A DNA stretch of 64,000 nucleotides from Mycobacterium gastri. Lineage in GTDB: Bacteria; Actinomycetota; Actinomycetes; Mycobacteriales; Mycobacteriaceae. Position 1 is the first letter of the stretch. Each line of letters starts with the position of its first letter. Position numbers and translations under genes: made by a program. This document shows, one piece after another, positions 15,891-25,900 of this stretch. Below the pieces are notes generated by a model that was not told where the DNA came from, did no database searches, and worked only from the letters and a program-made list of their open reading frames with translations. The stretch is taken from assembly GCF_002102175.1 (NCBI RefSeq), contig NZ_LQOX01000143.1, positions 20,961-84,960 of the forward strand, written 5' to 3'.

Positions 15891-17396
15891 TCACTGAACC
15901 AGCGAAAAGCCGTCCCAGACCAGCCGGCGGTGCTGGTGCGGATCTAACTCGACGCGGCACTCGCGGTCGATCACCAGCACGGCTCGCTCGGTGTGCGTAT
16001 AGGCCGGCCAGTCGTCGCCCGGCGCACCGGTCTGGCTGAAAGACCGCCAGCGTCTTATGACTTCGTCGCTGACCCGCAGTGCATGTCTCCGGTCGGCGGC
16101 AGCAGTCAGCAACGCACCGAACGTGGTCCGGTAGATGTCGAAGACGGCAAGCAGTTCGGTCGCGTGCGTAGCCCCGAAACCGGACCAGCGCAGAGTCCGC
16201 GGGGCGTAGTCGTAGCGGTAAAGGTAAGTAGGGGCGTGCGCGCCGTGCGCCTCGGCGATCTGCCAGGCGGCCGCGTTGAACGCGAAATCCCCGCCAAGTT
16301 GGATGCATGCCGACGGCTTGGGGTAATCCGGGTAGGCCGAGGTAATGCGTTCCCGGGTAGCCGGTTCCGCGTCGGCCAGTAGTTCGTCGATCATCGCCTT
16401 GTTGGTCGGCAGCATCTTGAGGAAGCGGGTGAACAACCGGCCCTCCTCGGCGTTGGTGCCCACGATGAGCGGCACCTGGTGCGATTGTCCAGACCGCATC
16501 GCCTCGACGGGATCGATGGGCAGGCAGTCGTCGCCGAAGGTGGGACCAATCGGGAAGGCGCCCAAGCGTTTCTGCATGCCCTGCTCGATCAGTCGGTGCT
16601 GGGCTTGGACCAGTTGAGCCGGGGTCGCCCGGATGAGCGCGCTGGCGGCATCGCGCGGGCGGGCACCGAGCAGCTCGGCAAAGCGTGCGGCGAACTCAAC
16701 GGCCAGCTCACGAGGACGCACCATGCCCGCCGCCGGACTTTCCGAAATCGCCTGCGCAAAAAGGTCTTTCGCGGCCGGCACGGCCAGCAATGTGGCGGTG
16801 ATGTGAGCGCCCGCGCTTTCCCCGAAAATGGTGACGTTGTCGGGGTCACCACCGAATTGGGCGATGTTGTCCTGGACCCACTGCAACGCCAGCACCAAAT
16901 CGCGCAGGTACAGGTTGCTGTCGATGGTGATGTCGGCCGTCGACAGCGACGACAGGTCCAGACAACCCAGCGCACCCAACCGGTAGTTAACCGACACGTA
17001 GACGCAGCCCCGCCGGGCCAGTGCGGCGCCGTCGTATAACGGGGTGGCCGAGCTGCCCAGGATGTAGCCGCCGCCGTGGATGAAGACCATGACCGGCAGC
17101 GGTTCGGGTGCGGGGGCTTCGGGCGTGACGACGTTGAGGGCCAGGCAATCCTCGCTCATTGGTTGATACTTGCCGACGCCGAGCATCGTGTAACGACGTT
17201 GCTGGGGCGCGCAATTGGTGAACCCGTGGCAGTGCCGCACACCGGACCAGGGCTGCGCCGGCTGCGGTGCCCGGAATCGCAACGGCCCCACCGGCGGCCT
17301 GGCGTAGGGGATGGATCGCCAGCGGTTCACGCCGTCGCGAGTGAAGCCCTCGACGATGCCGGTAACCGTGCGTGCGCGGACGGTGCGCTCGTGCAT
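15891..17396 (-). CDS. lipT: Type B carboxylesterase LipT
   Basis: This 501-residue alpha/beta hydrolase has the type-B carboxylesterase signature: EDCLALNVVTPE near residue 80, the oxyanion motif HGGGYILGS and the nucleophile elbow FGESAGAH with the catalytic serine. The acidic residue and histidine come later (GTNAEEGRLF, GFGATHATEL). It hydrolyses carboxylic esters; in M. tuberculosis the orthologue is Rv2045c. The ATG at 17396 starts the recognisable domain at once. There is no export signal, so it is likely cytoplasmic. It is divergent from lppI and followed directly by the kinase-like gene. Confidence 0.9.
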   Translation of the reverse strand: MHERTVRARTVTGIVEGFTRDGVNRWRSIPYARPPVGPLRFRAPQPAQPWSGVRHCHGFTNCAPQQRRYTMLGVGKYQPMSEDCLALNVVTPEAPAPEPLPVMVFIHGGGYILGSSATPLYDGAALARRGCVYVSVNYRLGALGCLDLSSLSTADITIDSNLYLRDLVLALQWVQDNIAQFGGDPDNVTIFGESAGAHITATLLAVPAAKDLFAQAISESPAAGMVRPRELAVEFAARFAELLGARPRDAASALIRATPAQLVQAQHRLIEQGMQKRLGAFPIGPTFGDDCLPIDPVEAMRSGQSHQVPLIVGTNAEEGRLFTRFLKMLPTNKAMIDELLADAEPATRERITSAYPDYPKPSACIQLGGDFAFNAAAWQIAEAHGAHAPTYLYRYDYAPRTLRWSGFGATHATELLAVFDIYRTTFGALLTAAADRRHALRVSDEVIRRWRSFSQTGAPGDDWPAYTHTERAVLVIDRECRVELDPHQHRRLVWDGFSLVQ

Positions 17397-17474
17397 AACC
17401 CGACGTTAGCGGATTGGCAGGGCGCACCGGATGGGCAGCGCCTTAAACCGGGGCGAGGCGGCTAGCCTGAATCG

Positions 17475-18143
17475 ATGCGAATCGCCGTGCTGGTCGCAGT
17501 GCCATTGCTGGTTGCCGGGTGCTCGCACGACATCGGCAGCCAGCCGGGGCATTCGCAGACCAGCACGCCGACGTCGGCGGGGTCGTCGGCGAGCAAACCG
17601 ACGGCCGGGTCGGCCACGCCGGCGGCCGGTGTCCCGATCTCCGAGGTCATTGCCTGGATCGAGGCAGGCCGACCCGCCGATCCCGCGCGCTATCACAGCG
17701 TGAGCCGCGACGGTGTCACCACCGAACTCGGCGACGACATCGCGTTTACCGCCCCGGCCGGCAAAGCGTTGTGCCTGACCGACGCCAAACACACCGGCAG
17801 CGCGCTGGCCTGTCTGGTCAGCCTGACCAATCCCCCGCCTGCTCCCGCCACCGCCTACGGCGAATGGAAGGGCGGCTGGGTTGACTTCGACGGGGTGAAG
17901 CTACAGGTCGGAGCGTCCCGCGGTGACCCCGGGCCGTTCGTCAACGGCAACGGACCCGAGTTGGCGGAGAGGGACTCATTGTCGTTCGGCGACTACCGCT
18001 GCCGCGCCGAACAATCCGGGCTGCTCTGCGTGAACTACGCGCACCAGTCCGCGGTTCGGCTCAGCGCCGGCGGCGTCGAACCGTTCGGTTGCCTGCGACC
18101 GGTGCCGCCGCCCGACGGCGTGGGAATGGCATTCACCTGCTGA
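17475..18143 (+). CDS. lppI: Lipoprotein LppI
   Basis: This 222-residue envelope lipoprotein has the signal peptide MRIAVLVAVPLLVAGC, whose lipobox LVAGC is perfect. A Ser/Thr/Pro/Ala-rich spacer then leads to a globular domain with four cysteines (LCLTD, LACLV, YRCRAE, LLCVN) that could form two disulfides outside the membrane. It matches Rv2046 in place and length. The function is not known. Confidence 0.88.
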   Translation: MRIAVLVAVPLLVAGCSHDIGSQPGHSQTSTPTSAGSSASKPTAGSATPAAGVPISEVIAWIEAGRPADPARYHSVSRDGVTTELGDDIAFTAPAGKALCLTDAKHTGSALACLVSLTNPPPAPATAYGEWKGGWVDFDGVKLQVGASRGDPGPFVNGNGPELAERDSLSFGDYRCRAEQSGLLCVNYAHQSAVRLSAGGVEPFGCLRPVPPPDGVGMAFTC

Positions 18144-18330
18144 GGTACTCCACTGCCGGGATGCCTCCAGTCTGCCAGCGCGCCCTACGCGGCATATTCG
18201 CAGTTCACAGCGGTTCTGGGTCGCGGCGCTACGATGCCGCTATGAACGGGGTACAGACCCGATTCGCCGTCGGCCGCCGGTGGTATCCCGGCGATCTTCT
18301 TCCACGGCCATCGGCATGTCGTCGTCGGCT

Positions 18331-18361
18331 TGACTAGGTAGTTGAATCCAAGGTTCATACT
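18331..18361 (+). promoter_or_regulatory. MerR-type promoter with 19-bp spacer
   Basis: A -35 box TTGACT (18331-18336) and a -10 box TCATAC (18356-18361) are 19 bp apart, the over-long spacing that MerR activators correct by twisting DNA. The spacer holds an imperfect dyad (CTAGG...CCAAG). The -10 box ends 6 bases before the GTG of the merR fragment, so the transcript would be leaderless. Confidence 0.55.
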
Positions 18362-18367
18362 TGAGAG

Positions 18368-18484
18368 GTGAGAACCAGCGAGGTCGCCAGGCAGGCGCAG
18401 GTCAACGCTCAAACGCTGCGCTACTACGAACGCCGCGGTTTGCTGCCCGAACCCCGGCGGACCCCAACTGACCGCGACCTGTGA
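18368..18484 (+). pseudogene. Truncated MerR-family regulator (DNA-binding part only)
   Basis: The frame starts at a GTG and gives 38 residues. They include SEVARQAQVNAQTLRYYERR, the exact N-terminal winged-helix pattern of MerR proteins, and end RGLLPEPRRTP and a stop. Normal MerR proteins have 120-145 residues with a metal-binding C-terminal helix, absent here. The 82 bp to the next gene show no further MerR sequence, so this is a deletion remnant. It may still bind DNA weakly, since the recognition helix is whole. Confidence 0.75.
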
Positions 18485-18566
18485 TCGGCCCGCTCCAAAC
18501 TGGATTGCCCGATCTTGCATGACATCGAAACAGCGCCACCACAACGTCAACCGCTGAGGACTGAAC

Positions 18567-18842
18567 ATGATGCGAATTGAACTGCTCACCTCGCCGGGAT
18601 GTCCCAATGCCGCCGCCGCCAGGGCGACGATCACAGAATGCCTGACTTCGTTGGGCATCGACGTGCCGATAATCGACCGCGTCGGTAGCTATCCCTCACC
18701 GACGGTCCTGGTCGACGGGGTTGACGTGATGCGTCCCGAGGCCGGACCACCAATCGGCAATGCGTGCAGACTCGACTTGCCCACGCCGTCGCGGGTTTTC
18801 GACGCATTGCGGGCGCACGCGCCCAAGACAACGGAATCGTGA
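18567..18842 (+). CDS. Small thioredoxin-fold protein of the merB-like operon
   Basis: This 91-residue protein has an N-terminal LLTSPGCPNAAAA motif, a thioredoxin-like active site with only one cysteine, and the later segment PSPTVLVDGVDV with the cis-proline expected of the fold. Such small proteins often accompany mercury genes in actinobacteria and may pass thiols or metal to the lyase; this is inference. Its stop codon shares a base with the start of the merB-like gene (TGATG), so the two are coupled. A GAGGA ribosome site precedes the ATG. Confidence 0.7.
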   Translation: MMRIELLTSPGCPNAAAARATITECLTSLGIDVPIIDRVGSYPSPTVLVDGVDVMRPEAGPPIGNACRLDLPTPSRVFDALRAHAPKTTES

Positions 18843-19501
18843 TGCCCGACCAGTTCGCGAATGCACCCGAGTCGCCGGCCACCGCCGCCCAGCAGCTCCC
18901 GCCGACGATCCGGGAACTGCACCGAGCTGTACTGCGCCGCTTCCTCGACCACGGCCGATGTCACCGTGACGACTTACGCAAGACAGCCAACGCGCTGGGT
19001 GTCGAACTCGACGACGCGTTGTACCGACTGGAATCCGACGACCTGGTGCACACCGCAGCTGACGGACACATCGAGGTCGCCTACCCCTTCTCGGGTAGGC
19101 CCACAACGCATACCGTCCATCTGACCGGGCACCCTCCGGTCGCGGCGATGTGCGCCATCGACGCGCTGGGCATCCCGCTGATGAGCGGAAGCGACGGCAT
19201 CATCTACTCCGCCGATCCCGTCAGCCAAACGCGGATACAGATTCGACGCCACGGTAGCGACTGGATATGGCAACCCGCCTCCGCCGTCGTAGTCATCAGC
19301 CGAACCGATTGCTGCGGAACCCTGGCCAACACTGCATGCGAGTCGATTACATTCCACACCGCCGCGCAAGACGCGCAAGCACATCTGGACAGCCATCCCG
19401 AGCTTCGTGGTGTCATCCTCGGCCAGGCCGACGCGATCGCCATCGCCGACAGCGTATTCGGATCCCTGCTCGCAGCCGACGAAACCACTTCGCCCGGTTA
19501 G
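18842..19501 (+). CDS. MerB-like alkylmercury lyase homologue
   Basis: This protein has 219 residues. An N-terminal winged-helix-like part (residues 20-75) is followed by the MerB catalytic domain. The first active pair is present in MCAIDALGIP, corresponding to Cys96 and Asp99 of the R831b enzyme. The second cysteine region reads TACESITFH. It places a Cys one position from the usual Cys159, so the chemistry is plausible but not certain; an extra CC pair (RTDCCGT) lies just before. MerB splits carbon-mercury bonds. No mercuric reductase (merA) is in the window, so full resistance would need one elsewhere. The start ATG is fixed by overlap with the preceding stop. Confidence 0.75.
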   Translation: MPDQFANAPESPATAAQQLPPTIRELHRAVLRRFLDHGRCHRDDLRKTANALGVELDDALYRLESDDLVHTAADGHIEVAYPFSGRPTTHTVHLTGHPPVAAMCAIDALGIPLMSGSDGIIYSADPVSQTRIQIRRHGSDWIWQPASAVVVISRTDCCGTLANTACESITFHTAAQDAQAHLDSHPELRGVILGQADAIAIADSVFGSLLAADETTSPG

Positions 19502-19504
19502 CAC

Positions 19505-20131
19505 TAATGCGCGACATTCCATCAAGGCCTTGGTTACCCAGTGTCAGGCCGCGTCGTCGGGCCCTGTCCTCATCGGTGTAGCTGCCGTCCGGGTTGAGGC
19601 AATCCATCAGCCGCTGAGCCAGCTTGGTCAGTTGGTCGGGGCCGAACTGGGTGGCCAGCCGGGCCAGATGGGCTTCGGCTCTTTCGCGCGTCTCGATGTC
19701 CACCCCAAATAGCAAGTGGCGAAAGAAATCTCGATGATCCGCACATGCCCAGCACCGATGCGCCCGTCGCGCTGCAGGTCAGCCGCGGCGCTCAGCTGCG
19801 GCGCCAGCGGCTCGCCGGTGAGCGCACACCGTTGCCCCAAATCGGCGGCCTCGCTCACCCGCCGGCTGGCCTCCGCCCGCGTGATACGCAACCAGCTGGC
19901 CAACGCCAACGGCAGCCTACCGCCGAGCTCCTCCTCGCTTGACTGCTCACCGATCTGATTGATCAGGGCATGCTGGGCTGCCGGCAACCGGCGCGCCACC
20001 CGCTCGAGCCTTTCCAATACGCGTAACCGCTCCGGAGTCGTCAGCGCCTCAAACGACAACTCAGTCAAGTCATCGATCGCAGCGTCGAGACGGTCGAGCA
20101 CCGCCACCACCGACTCCCGATCCGAACGCAT
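19505..20131 (-). pseudogene. REP13E12/DUF222 family gene, truncated and frameshifted
   Basis: From the ATG at 20131 the sequence follows the mycobacterial 13E12 repeat proteins (DUF222, usually ahead of an HNH nuclease): DRESVVAVLDRLDAAIDDL, ITRAEASRRVSEAADLG and IGAGHVRIIE. One base is missing in a run of T near 19728. The match then continues in another frame with GVDIETRERAEAHLARLATQF and RRRGLTLGNQGLDGMSRI. It stops abruptly at about 19505, three or four bases from the merB-like stop codon. The HNH part is lost. These elements are associated with prophage-like insertions in M. tuberculosis. Confidence 0.8.
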
Positions 20132-20206
20132 GTTCGAATACTATCGCAGCCCACCGACAAGAACCCGCTCCGTGGGACTCCTGAAACCACAGTGACGTAA
20201 GTGATT

Positions 20207-22831
20207 TCAGTCGCTGGCCAAGCCCCCCGAAGCCAGCTCGAGCACGTGAATCTCCCCGGTTGCGCCGTCAACCTCGACGAGCGCGCCGGGCTGCAGGAAT
20301 CGCGTCGCACCCTGTACGTCGACTACACACGGGAAGCCGAATTCGCGGGCCACCACGGCCGCGTGGGACATGGGGCCGCCGAGTTCGGTGACCACGGCCG
20401 CGGCGTAGCAGAAGGCGGCGGTATAGCCGACGTCGGTGACCTCGGCGACCAGGATCTCGCCCGGCTGCAGGTCGTCGATGGTTTCCGGACGCACGATCCG
20501 CACCCGGCCGCGGACCCGGCCACCGCAGACGCCGACCCCGCGCAACGTGTCTCCGGCTCCCAACACGGCCGACGACCCCGTCGATGGCTCCCAAGTCCCG
20601 CTGAACACCGTGGGCGGAACGACGGCAGTCAGTCTGCGTTGTTCGGCCCGGCGCCGGGCCACCACTTCGGCGATGTCGGCAGGCAGCGCATCGAGCTCGT
20701 CGACCAACAGGTAGAACACATCATCGGGGGTTGCCAGAACACCGGCCTCGACCAGTCGGCGCCCATACTCACGCAACAGATCGCGCAGCACCCAAATCGC
20801 GCGGACCATCCTGTCGCGGCGGACTTCCCGATCCCGTAGCTGCCGGGCAGCCAACAGCGCAACCGGCTTGGCCCGCAACGGTACTACCGGACGCTGGGGT
20901 TCCGGTGCGGGCGGCGCGCTCAGCGCCTTGGCCACCATTCGGACCAGCAGTTCCGGATTGTCGGCGTAGCTGGTCGACAGCATCTCAACCTCGGCCGGTC
21001 CGCGATGGCCGATCAACGAAATCTCTTGCAGCACCAGGGCGTGAAACTGCGGCGCCGCCACCGCCAGCTTGCCCAGGCGCTCCCCCGGTTCCCCCAACAC
21101 ACGCATCACGTCGGGATCGCGCCGCGCCGCACTCGCCAGCCGCTGCACGGCTTCCACCGGACGCGCGCTGACCAATTGCGGCCCCGCCGCCGGCGCCGTG
21201 TCCCGTCCACATAAGGCACGCAGGAGCACGTTGAAGGCGGCACACAGCATGAACGACCCGGATGCCAAGACCCACCCGTGAACCACGTGGTCTCGTGCCA
21301 GCAGGATCAGGCTCAGCAGCCGGCGATCGTCCAGCTGCGAGATGTCGCGGGTCAGACGCTCCAGGCGGTCGACGTCGTCAAGGTAATCACTGGTGTCCAG
21401 TGGCGAGCCCGCGCTCAACCCCACCAGGTTGATGCCGAATACCCCGATGTTGCGGATGGTGCGCAGCAGTCGGCGGGCTCGCCGCGATTCCGACGGCGGG
21501 CGCTCGTCGCCGAAGATAGGTAGCGACGCCATACTGGGGCCGAAAAACCCGCTGTTGCTGACGATCATCGCCGGCTTGGCGAACGGCACGGTCTCGGCCA
21601 TGAAGTGCGCCGAGGTGATGGCCCCATACAGTCGGTGGGCGAAGACCGCCACCGTTCGCATCGCGATTTCCCGCTGAATCACCCCGCCGGGCCGCAGCCG
21701 TTCGGCGATACCTACCCCGCCGGCACGCAGTCCGCGCACCGTGACCGACGCCGACGACGGCGAAAACGGACCAGGCAGCGCCTCGGACAAATTCGTGGCC
21801 AGGAACGTCGGGAAACGGGGGTCGATCGGAGTGTCGAATTCGCCGTTGACCCCTTGGGGCCCAGCCAATCTGGGAACCACACCGTCGGCTGCCGGGGCGT
21901 CGACGGCCGGAAGGTCCTGGATCGTGGCCAGCCGCCAGGGCAGCGATACCACCCTCCTACCCACGCAGACCCGGCCGCGCACCGCGAGCACGAAGTCCTG
22001 GATGGCCTCCTCGGCGGTCCACGCCGGCCGGAATCCCCACTCGTGGTGCAGCCGTGACGTGTCCATCATCGGAACGCCTTGCACCAGTGCTAGTTCGCTG
22101 AAGGGTGAGACACGCTGCAGCGCCCGGGAGCCAACCGGCAGAACCGGGCGGCCCAGCGCGGCGGCGATCTGGCGAAACGTCGGCTGACCCGCAGCGGCCA
22201 GGTTCACCACACCAGTGTCGGTACCCAGGATCGTCCGGATCAGCAGGCGCAGCACGTCGTCGATGTGGACCACCTGCACAACGGAATCGGCCGACCCGTC
22301 AGGGAACACCGGCAAGGCCCACACCCGGCGCACCCAATTGTCGACGCTGCGACCCACCATCAGTGCCGAGCGGACGGCGACCCATTTCGCGCCGGAGTCC
22401 GCCAGCAGCTGCTCAACCCGCGCTTTGTCCCGGCCCTCGATGGAACCTGGTGCGACTTCGGAGTTTTCAGCGGCCGGTGGTTCCCCAGTCCGGTAGACGT
22501 GGGCGGAGCTGGCGAAGACGATGCGTCCGGTTCCGGAGACGCTCATCGCTTCCAAGATATTGCGCGTGCCGTCGATATTGACCTGCTGGCTGAGGTGGCT
22601 GTCCGGCCCGGGGCTCCTGGCCCATGCGCAGTGTGCGACGACGTCGGCGCCGCTGATCGCGCGCCTGACCGCGGCCGCATCCCGGATGTCTGCCGTAACA
22701 AAATCGGCTGCACTGGGCCAGCTCTCGGGTCGATGGCGGGCGATGCCGATAACCTGGTGACCTTGGCTGAGCAGTCTGGCGACCAGGCCCCGGCCGAGCA
22801 CTCCGCTGGCCCCGGTGACCGCCGCTCTCAC
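20207..22831 (-). CDS. Rv2047c-like protein: SDR domain plus PEP-utilising mobile domain
   Basis: This is an 874-residue two-part protein. The N-terminus is an extended short-chain dehydrogenase/epimerase with the nucleotide motif TGASGVLG right after the start. The C-terminus ends in the swivelling phosphohistidine domain of PEP synthase-type enzymes (GGPMSHAAVVAREFGFPCVV, the His being the phosphoryl carrier). The middle has no family I can name. The GTG at 22831 is chosen because it starts the Rossmann fold as in Rv2047c; the frame is open further upstream. It lies 70 bp behind pks12 on the same strand, so it is probably co-transcribed and may serve the same lipid pathway, which is inference. 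Confidence 0.87.
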   Translation of the reverse strand: MRAAVTGASGVLGRGLVARLLSQGHQVIGIARHRPESWPSAADFVTADIRDAAAVRRAISGADVVAHCAWARSPGPDSHLSQQVNIDGTRNILEAMSVSGTGRIVFASSAHVYRTGEPPAAENSEVAPGSIEGRDKARVEQLLADSGAKWVAVRSALMVGRSVDNWVRRVWALPVFPDGSADSVVQVVHIDDVLRLLIRTILGTDTGVVNLAAAGQPTFRQIAAALGRPVLPVGSRALQRVSPFSELALVQGVPMMDTSRLHHEWGFRPAWTAEEAIQDFVLAVRGRVCVGRRVVSLPWRLATIQDLPAVDAPAADGVVPRLAGPQGVNGEFDTPIDPRFPTFLATNLSEALPGPFSPSSASVTVRGLRAGGVGIAERLRPGGVIQREIAMRTVAVFAHRLYGAITSAHFMAETVPFAKPAMIVSNSGFFGPSMASLPIFGDERPPSESRRARRLLRTIRNIGVFGINLVGLSAGSPLDTSDYLDDVDRLERLTRDISQLDDRRLLSLILLARDHVVHGWVLASGSFMLCAAFNVLLRALCGRDTAPAAGPQLVSARPVEAVQRLASAARRDPDVMRVLGEPGERLGKLAVAAPQFHALVLQEISLIGHRGPAEVEMLSTSYADNPELLVRMVAKALSAPPAPEPQRPVVPLRAKPVALLAARQLRDREVRRDRMVRAIWVLRDLLREYGRRLVEAGVLATPDDVFYLLVDELDALPADIAEVVARRRAEQRRLTAVVPPTVFSGTWEPSTGSSAVLGAGDTLRGVGVCGGRVRGRVRIVRPETIDDLQPGEILVAEVTDVGYTAAFCYAAAVVTELGGPMSHAAVVAREFGFPCVVDVQGATRFLQPGALVEVDGATGEIHVLELASGGLASD

Positions 22832-22901
22832 TGTGTCGGCCGGGTCATGGTCACCCGCTCCGCGTCGCTTTGTCCTGCATCGTTGCCGGTGTCGCTCATG
22901 G

Positions 22902-25900
22902 CTATTCGTCGTCGTCCATGAATGCGGCGTTGACCAGGTCATCGAGGTCCATGTCGGCAATGTCTTTCTCGGTGGTCGCTGCCTCAGGCTGACCGTTCAC
23001 CTCGGTTTCCTGGGCCAGCGACAGCAACAGGTCCAGCACTCCCGCCTGCCGAAGGCGCTTGATCGGAATGGATGCGACCACGCGCTGCAGTTCGGCCTCG
23101 CCGGGGGCGGTGGCCGGGGCGTCGTGCGGCGCCGAACCCAATAGTTCGCGGTGCATGTAGCCGGCCAGCGCAGCCGAATTGGGGTAGTCGAAAATGAGCG
23201 TCGGCGAAAGCGCCAGACCGGTCGCGGATTTGAGCCTGTTGCGCATCTCGACCGCGGTTAGCGAATCGAAGCCCAGCTCCTGGAACGCCCGGTCCGGGTC
23301 GATCGCTTCCGAGCTGGAATTGCCGAGTACGGTCGCGATGTTGGACCGCACCAGATCCAGCAGGATGGCGTGCTGCTCGTCTTCGGGCAGGCCGTCCAGA
23401 CGTTGCAGCAGCGCGGATTTCGATTTGGCCGCGGCCAGCGAGTCGTCGACCTGGCGCCGGGTGGGCGCGTTGATCAGGTCGACGAACATCGGTGGCAGCG
23501 TGCCATTATCGAATTTGACCCGCAACGCGGCAAAGTCGATAATGGCGGGCAACATGAAAGGCTCGTCGACAATCATTGCGGTGTCGAGCAATTCCAGCGC
23601 TTCATCTGACGACATCGCCACGATGCCGTCGCGGGCGAACCGCTTGAAGTCGACGCTCGCCAACCCGCCGGTCATGGCGCTGGCCTGATTCCACAGACCC
23701 CAACCCAGCGAGATTGCCGGCAGGCCGTGCGCCCGCCGGTGGACGGCCAGCCCGTCCAGGAACGAGTTGGCGGCCGCATAGTTGGCCTGTCCTGACGACC
23801 CCACCAGCCCGGCCATCGACGAAAACATCACGAAGGCAGACACATCCAGATCGCAGGTCAGCTCGTGCAGATTCCACGCCGCATCGACCTTGGCCCGCAT
23901 TACCGTTTCCAGCCGCTGCGGTGTCAGCGAGGTCACCACGGCGTCATCGAGTGCGCCCGCGGTGTGGATCACGGCCGACAGCGGATGCTGGACCGGGATA
24001 TCGGCGATCACCTTTGCCAACGCGACCCGATCGACGGCATCACAAGCGACCACGTGCACCTGCGCGCCGGCCCCGCTCAATTCGGCCACCAATTCCTCGG
24101 CCCCGGGTGCGTCCGGGCCGTGCCGGCTGACCAGGACCAGTCGACGCACCCCGTGACGAGTCACGACGTGGCGCGCCAACGCCGAGCCGGCCATGCCGGT
24201 CCCGCCGGTGATCAGCACGGTGCCGGCCGCCCACGCGTCCGGCATGGTCATCACCACCTTGCCGACATGGCGTGCCTGGCTCAGGTACCGCAACGCCGCA
24301 GGCGCGCGACGCACGTCGAATGTCGTGACCGGCAACGGCCGCAGCACCTCGTCGTCGAACAGGGCGGCCAGCTCGGCAAGTATCTGCGCAATGCGGTCCG
24401 CTCCGGCCTCGAAGAGGTCGAAGGCGCGGTAGCGCACCCCCGGGTGCTGCTGCCCGACCACGCCAGCGTCGCGGATGTCGGTCTTGCCCATCTCCAGGAA
24501 CGCTCCGCCCGGTGCGACCAGACGCAGCGACGCGTCCACGAAATCACCGGCCAGCGAGTCCAGGACCACGTCCACACCGCGCCCACCGGTAGTAGCGCGG
24601 AACTTGTCCTCGAATTCCAGGCTGCGCGAGTCGGAGATATGGTCGTCGTCAAAGCCCATGGCCCGCAACGTGTCCCACTTGCCCTTGCTGGCGGTGGCGA
24701 ATACCTCGAGGCCCCAATGCCGGGCCAGCTGCACCGCCGCCATACCGACACCGCCGGTGGCGGCGTGCACCAGGATCCGCTGCCCCGGCCGCGCGGATGC
24801 CAAATCGCGCAGCGCGTAGTAGGCGGTGGCGAACACCACCGACGTGGTGGCGGCCGCGGTGTGCGACCAGCCCGCCGGAACCTTGACCAGCAGCCTGTGA
24901 TCGGTGGTGGCGATCGTTCCGGTGCCTTCCGGGAACAAGCCCATGACTCGGTCGCCGACGGCGAAACCACCTTCGTCTGGCCCGGTTTCGGGGCCGGTTT
25001 CGAGGACGACACCGGATGCCTCGACACCCATCACGGCGTCGGGGTCGGGGTAGAGCCCCAGTGAGATCATGACGTCCCGGAAATTCGCTGCCACCGCCGA
25101 CAACGCCACCCGGACGTGTCCGGGCCGCAGCGGGGCGTCGGCGTCGGGAATCGGTTCCAGCCGCAGGTTTTCGAACGTGCCGGCTGCGCTCATGCCCAAT
25201 CGCCACGGCCCGTCGCCCGGGGGAACCAACAGAGCCCCAACGGCGCGGCTGCCGTGGACGCGGGCAATGTACACCTGCCCCCCGCGCCACAACACCTGCG
25301 GCTCGCCGGCGGCCAACACCGCCGCCAGCGCCGATTCGTCCAGGGCCGCATCGGTATCGACCAGCACGATACGTCCGGGATGCTCGGTCTGCGCCGAGCG
25401 CACCAGGCCCCACACCGCCGCGCCCGCCAGGTCGGTGACATCTTCGCCGGGAAGCGCGACAGCGCCGCGCGTCGTCACGACCAATACCCCTGCGCCGTCG
25501 CGAATCAGCCAGGACTGCAGCACGTCGAGCACCGAGTTCGTGGCGGTGTAGACACCCGCCACCGCGTCGCCAGCCACCGGCATGGATTCGAAGACCACCG
25601 TTGAGGAGTCGCTGTCCGCTGTTGTGCCCCACGCCTGTACGGGCACCGGTTCCAGGTCGGCCGACGGCTGGGCCGACCAGTCCACCTGGAACAGCCGGTC
25701 CGGACCCGACCCGGATACCGCGGCGCGCAGCTGCTGATCGGTGACGGGCCGCGCCAGCATCGACGCGACCGACAGCACCGGTAAGCCGAGCCCGTCAGCC
25801 AGCTCGATCGACACTTTGGACGGCCCCACCGGCGCGATACGCGCCCGAACCGCCGATGCGCCGGCGGCATGCAGCGACACGCCTTGCCAGGAGAACGGAA

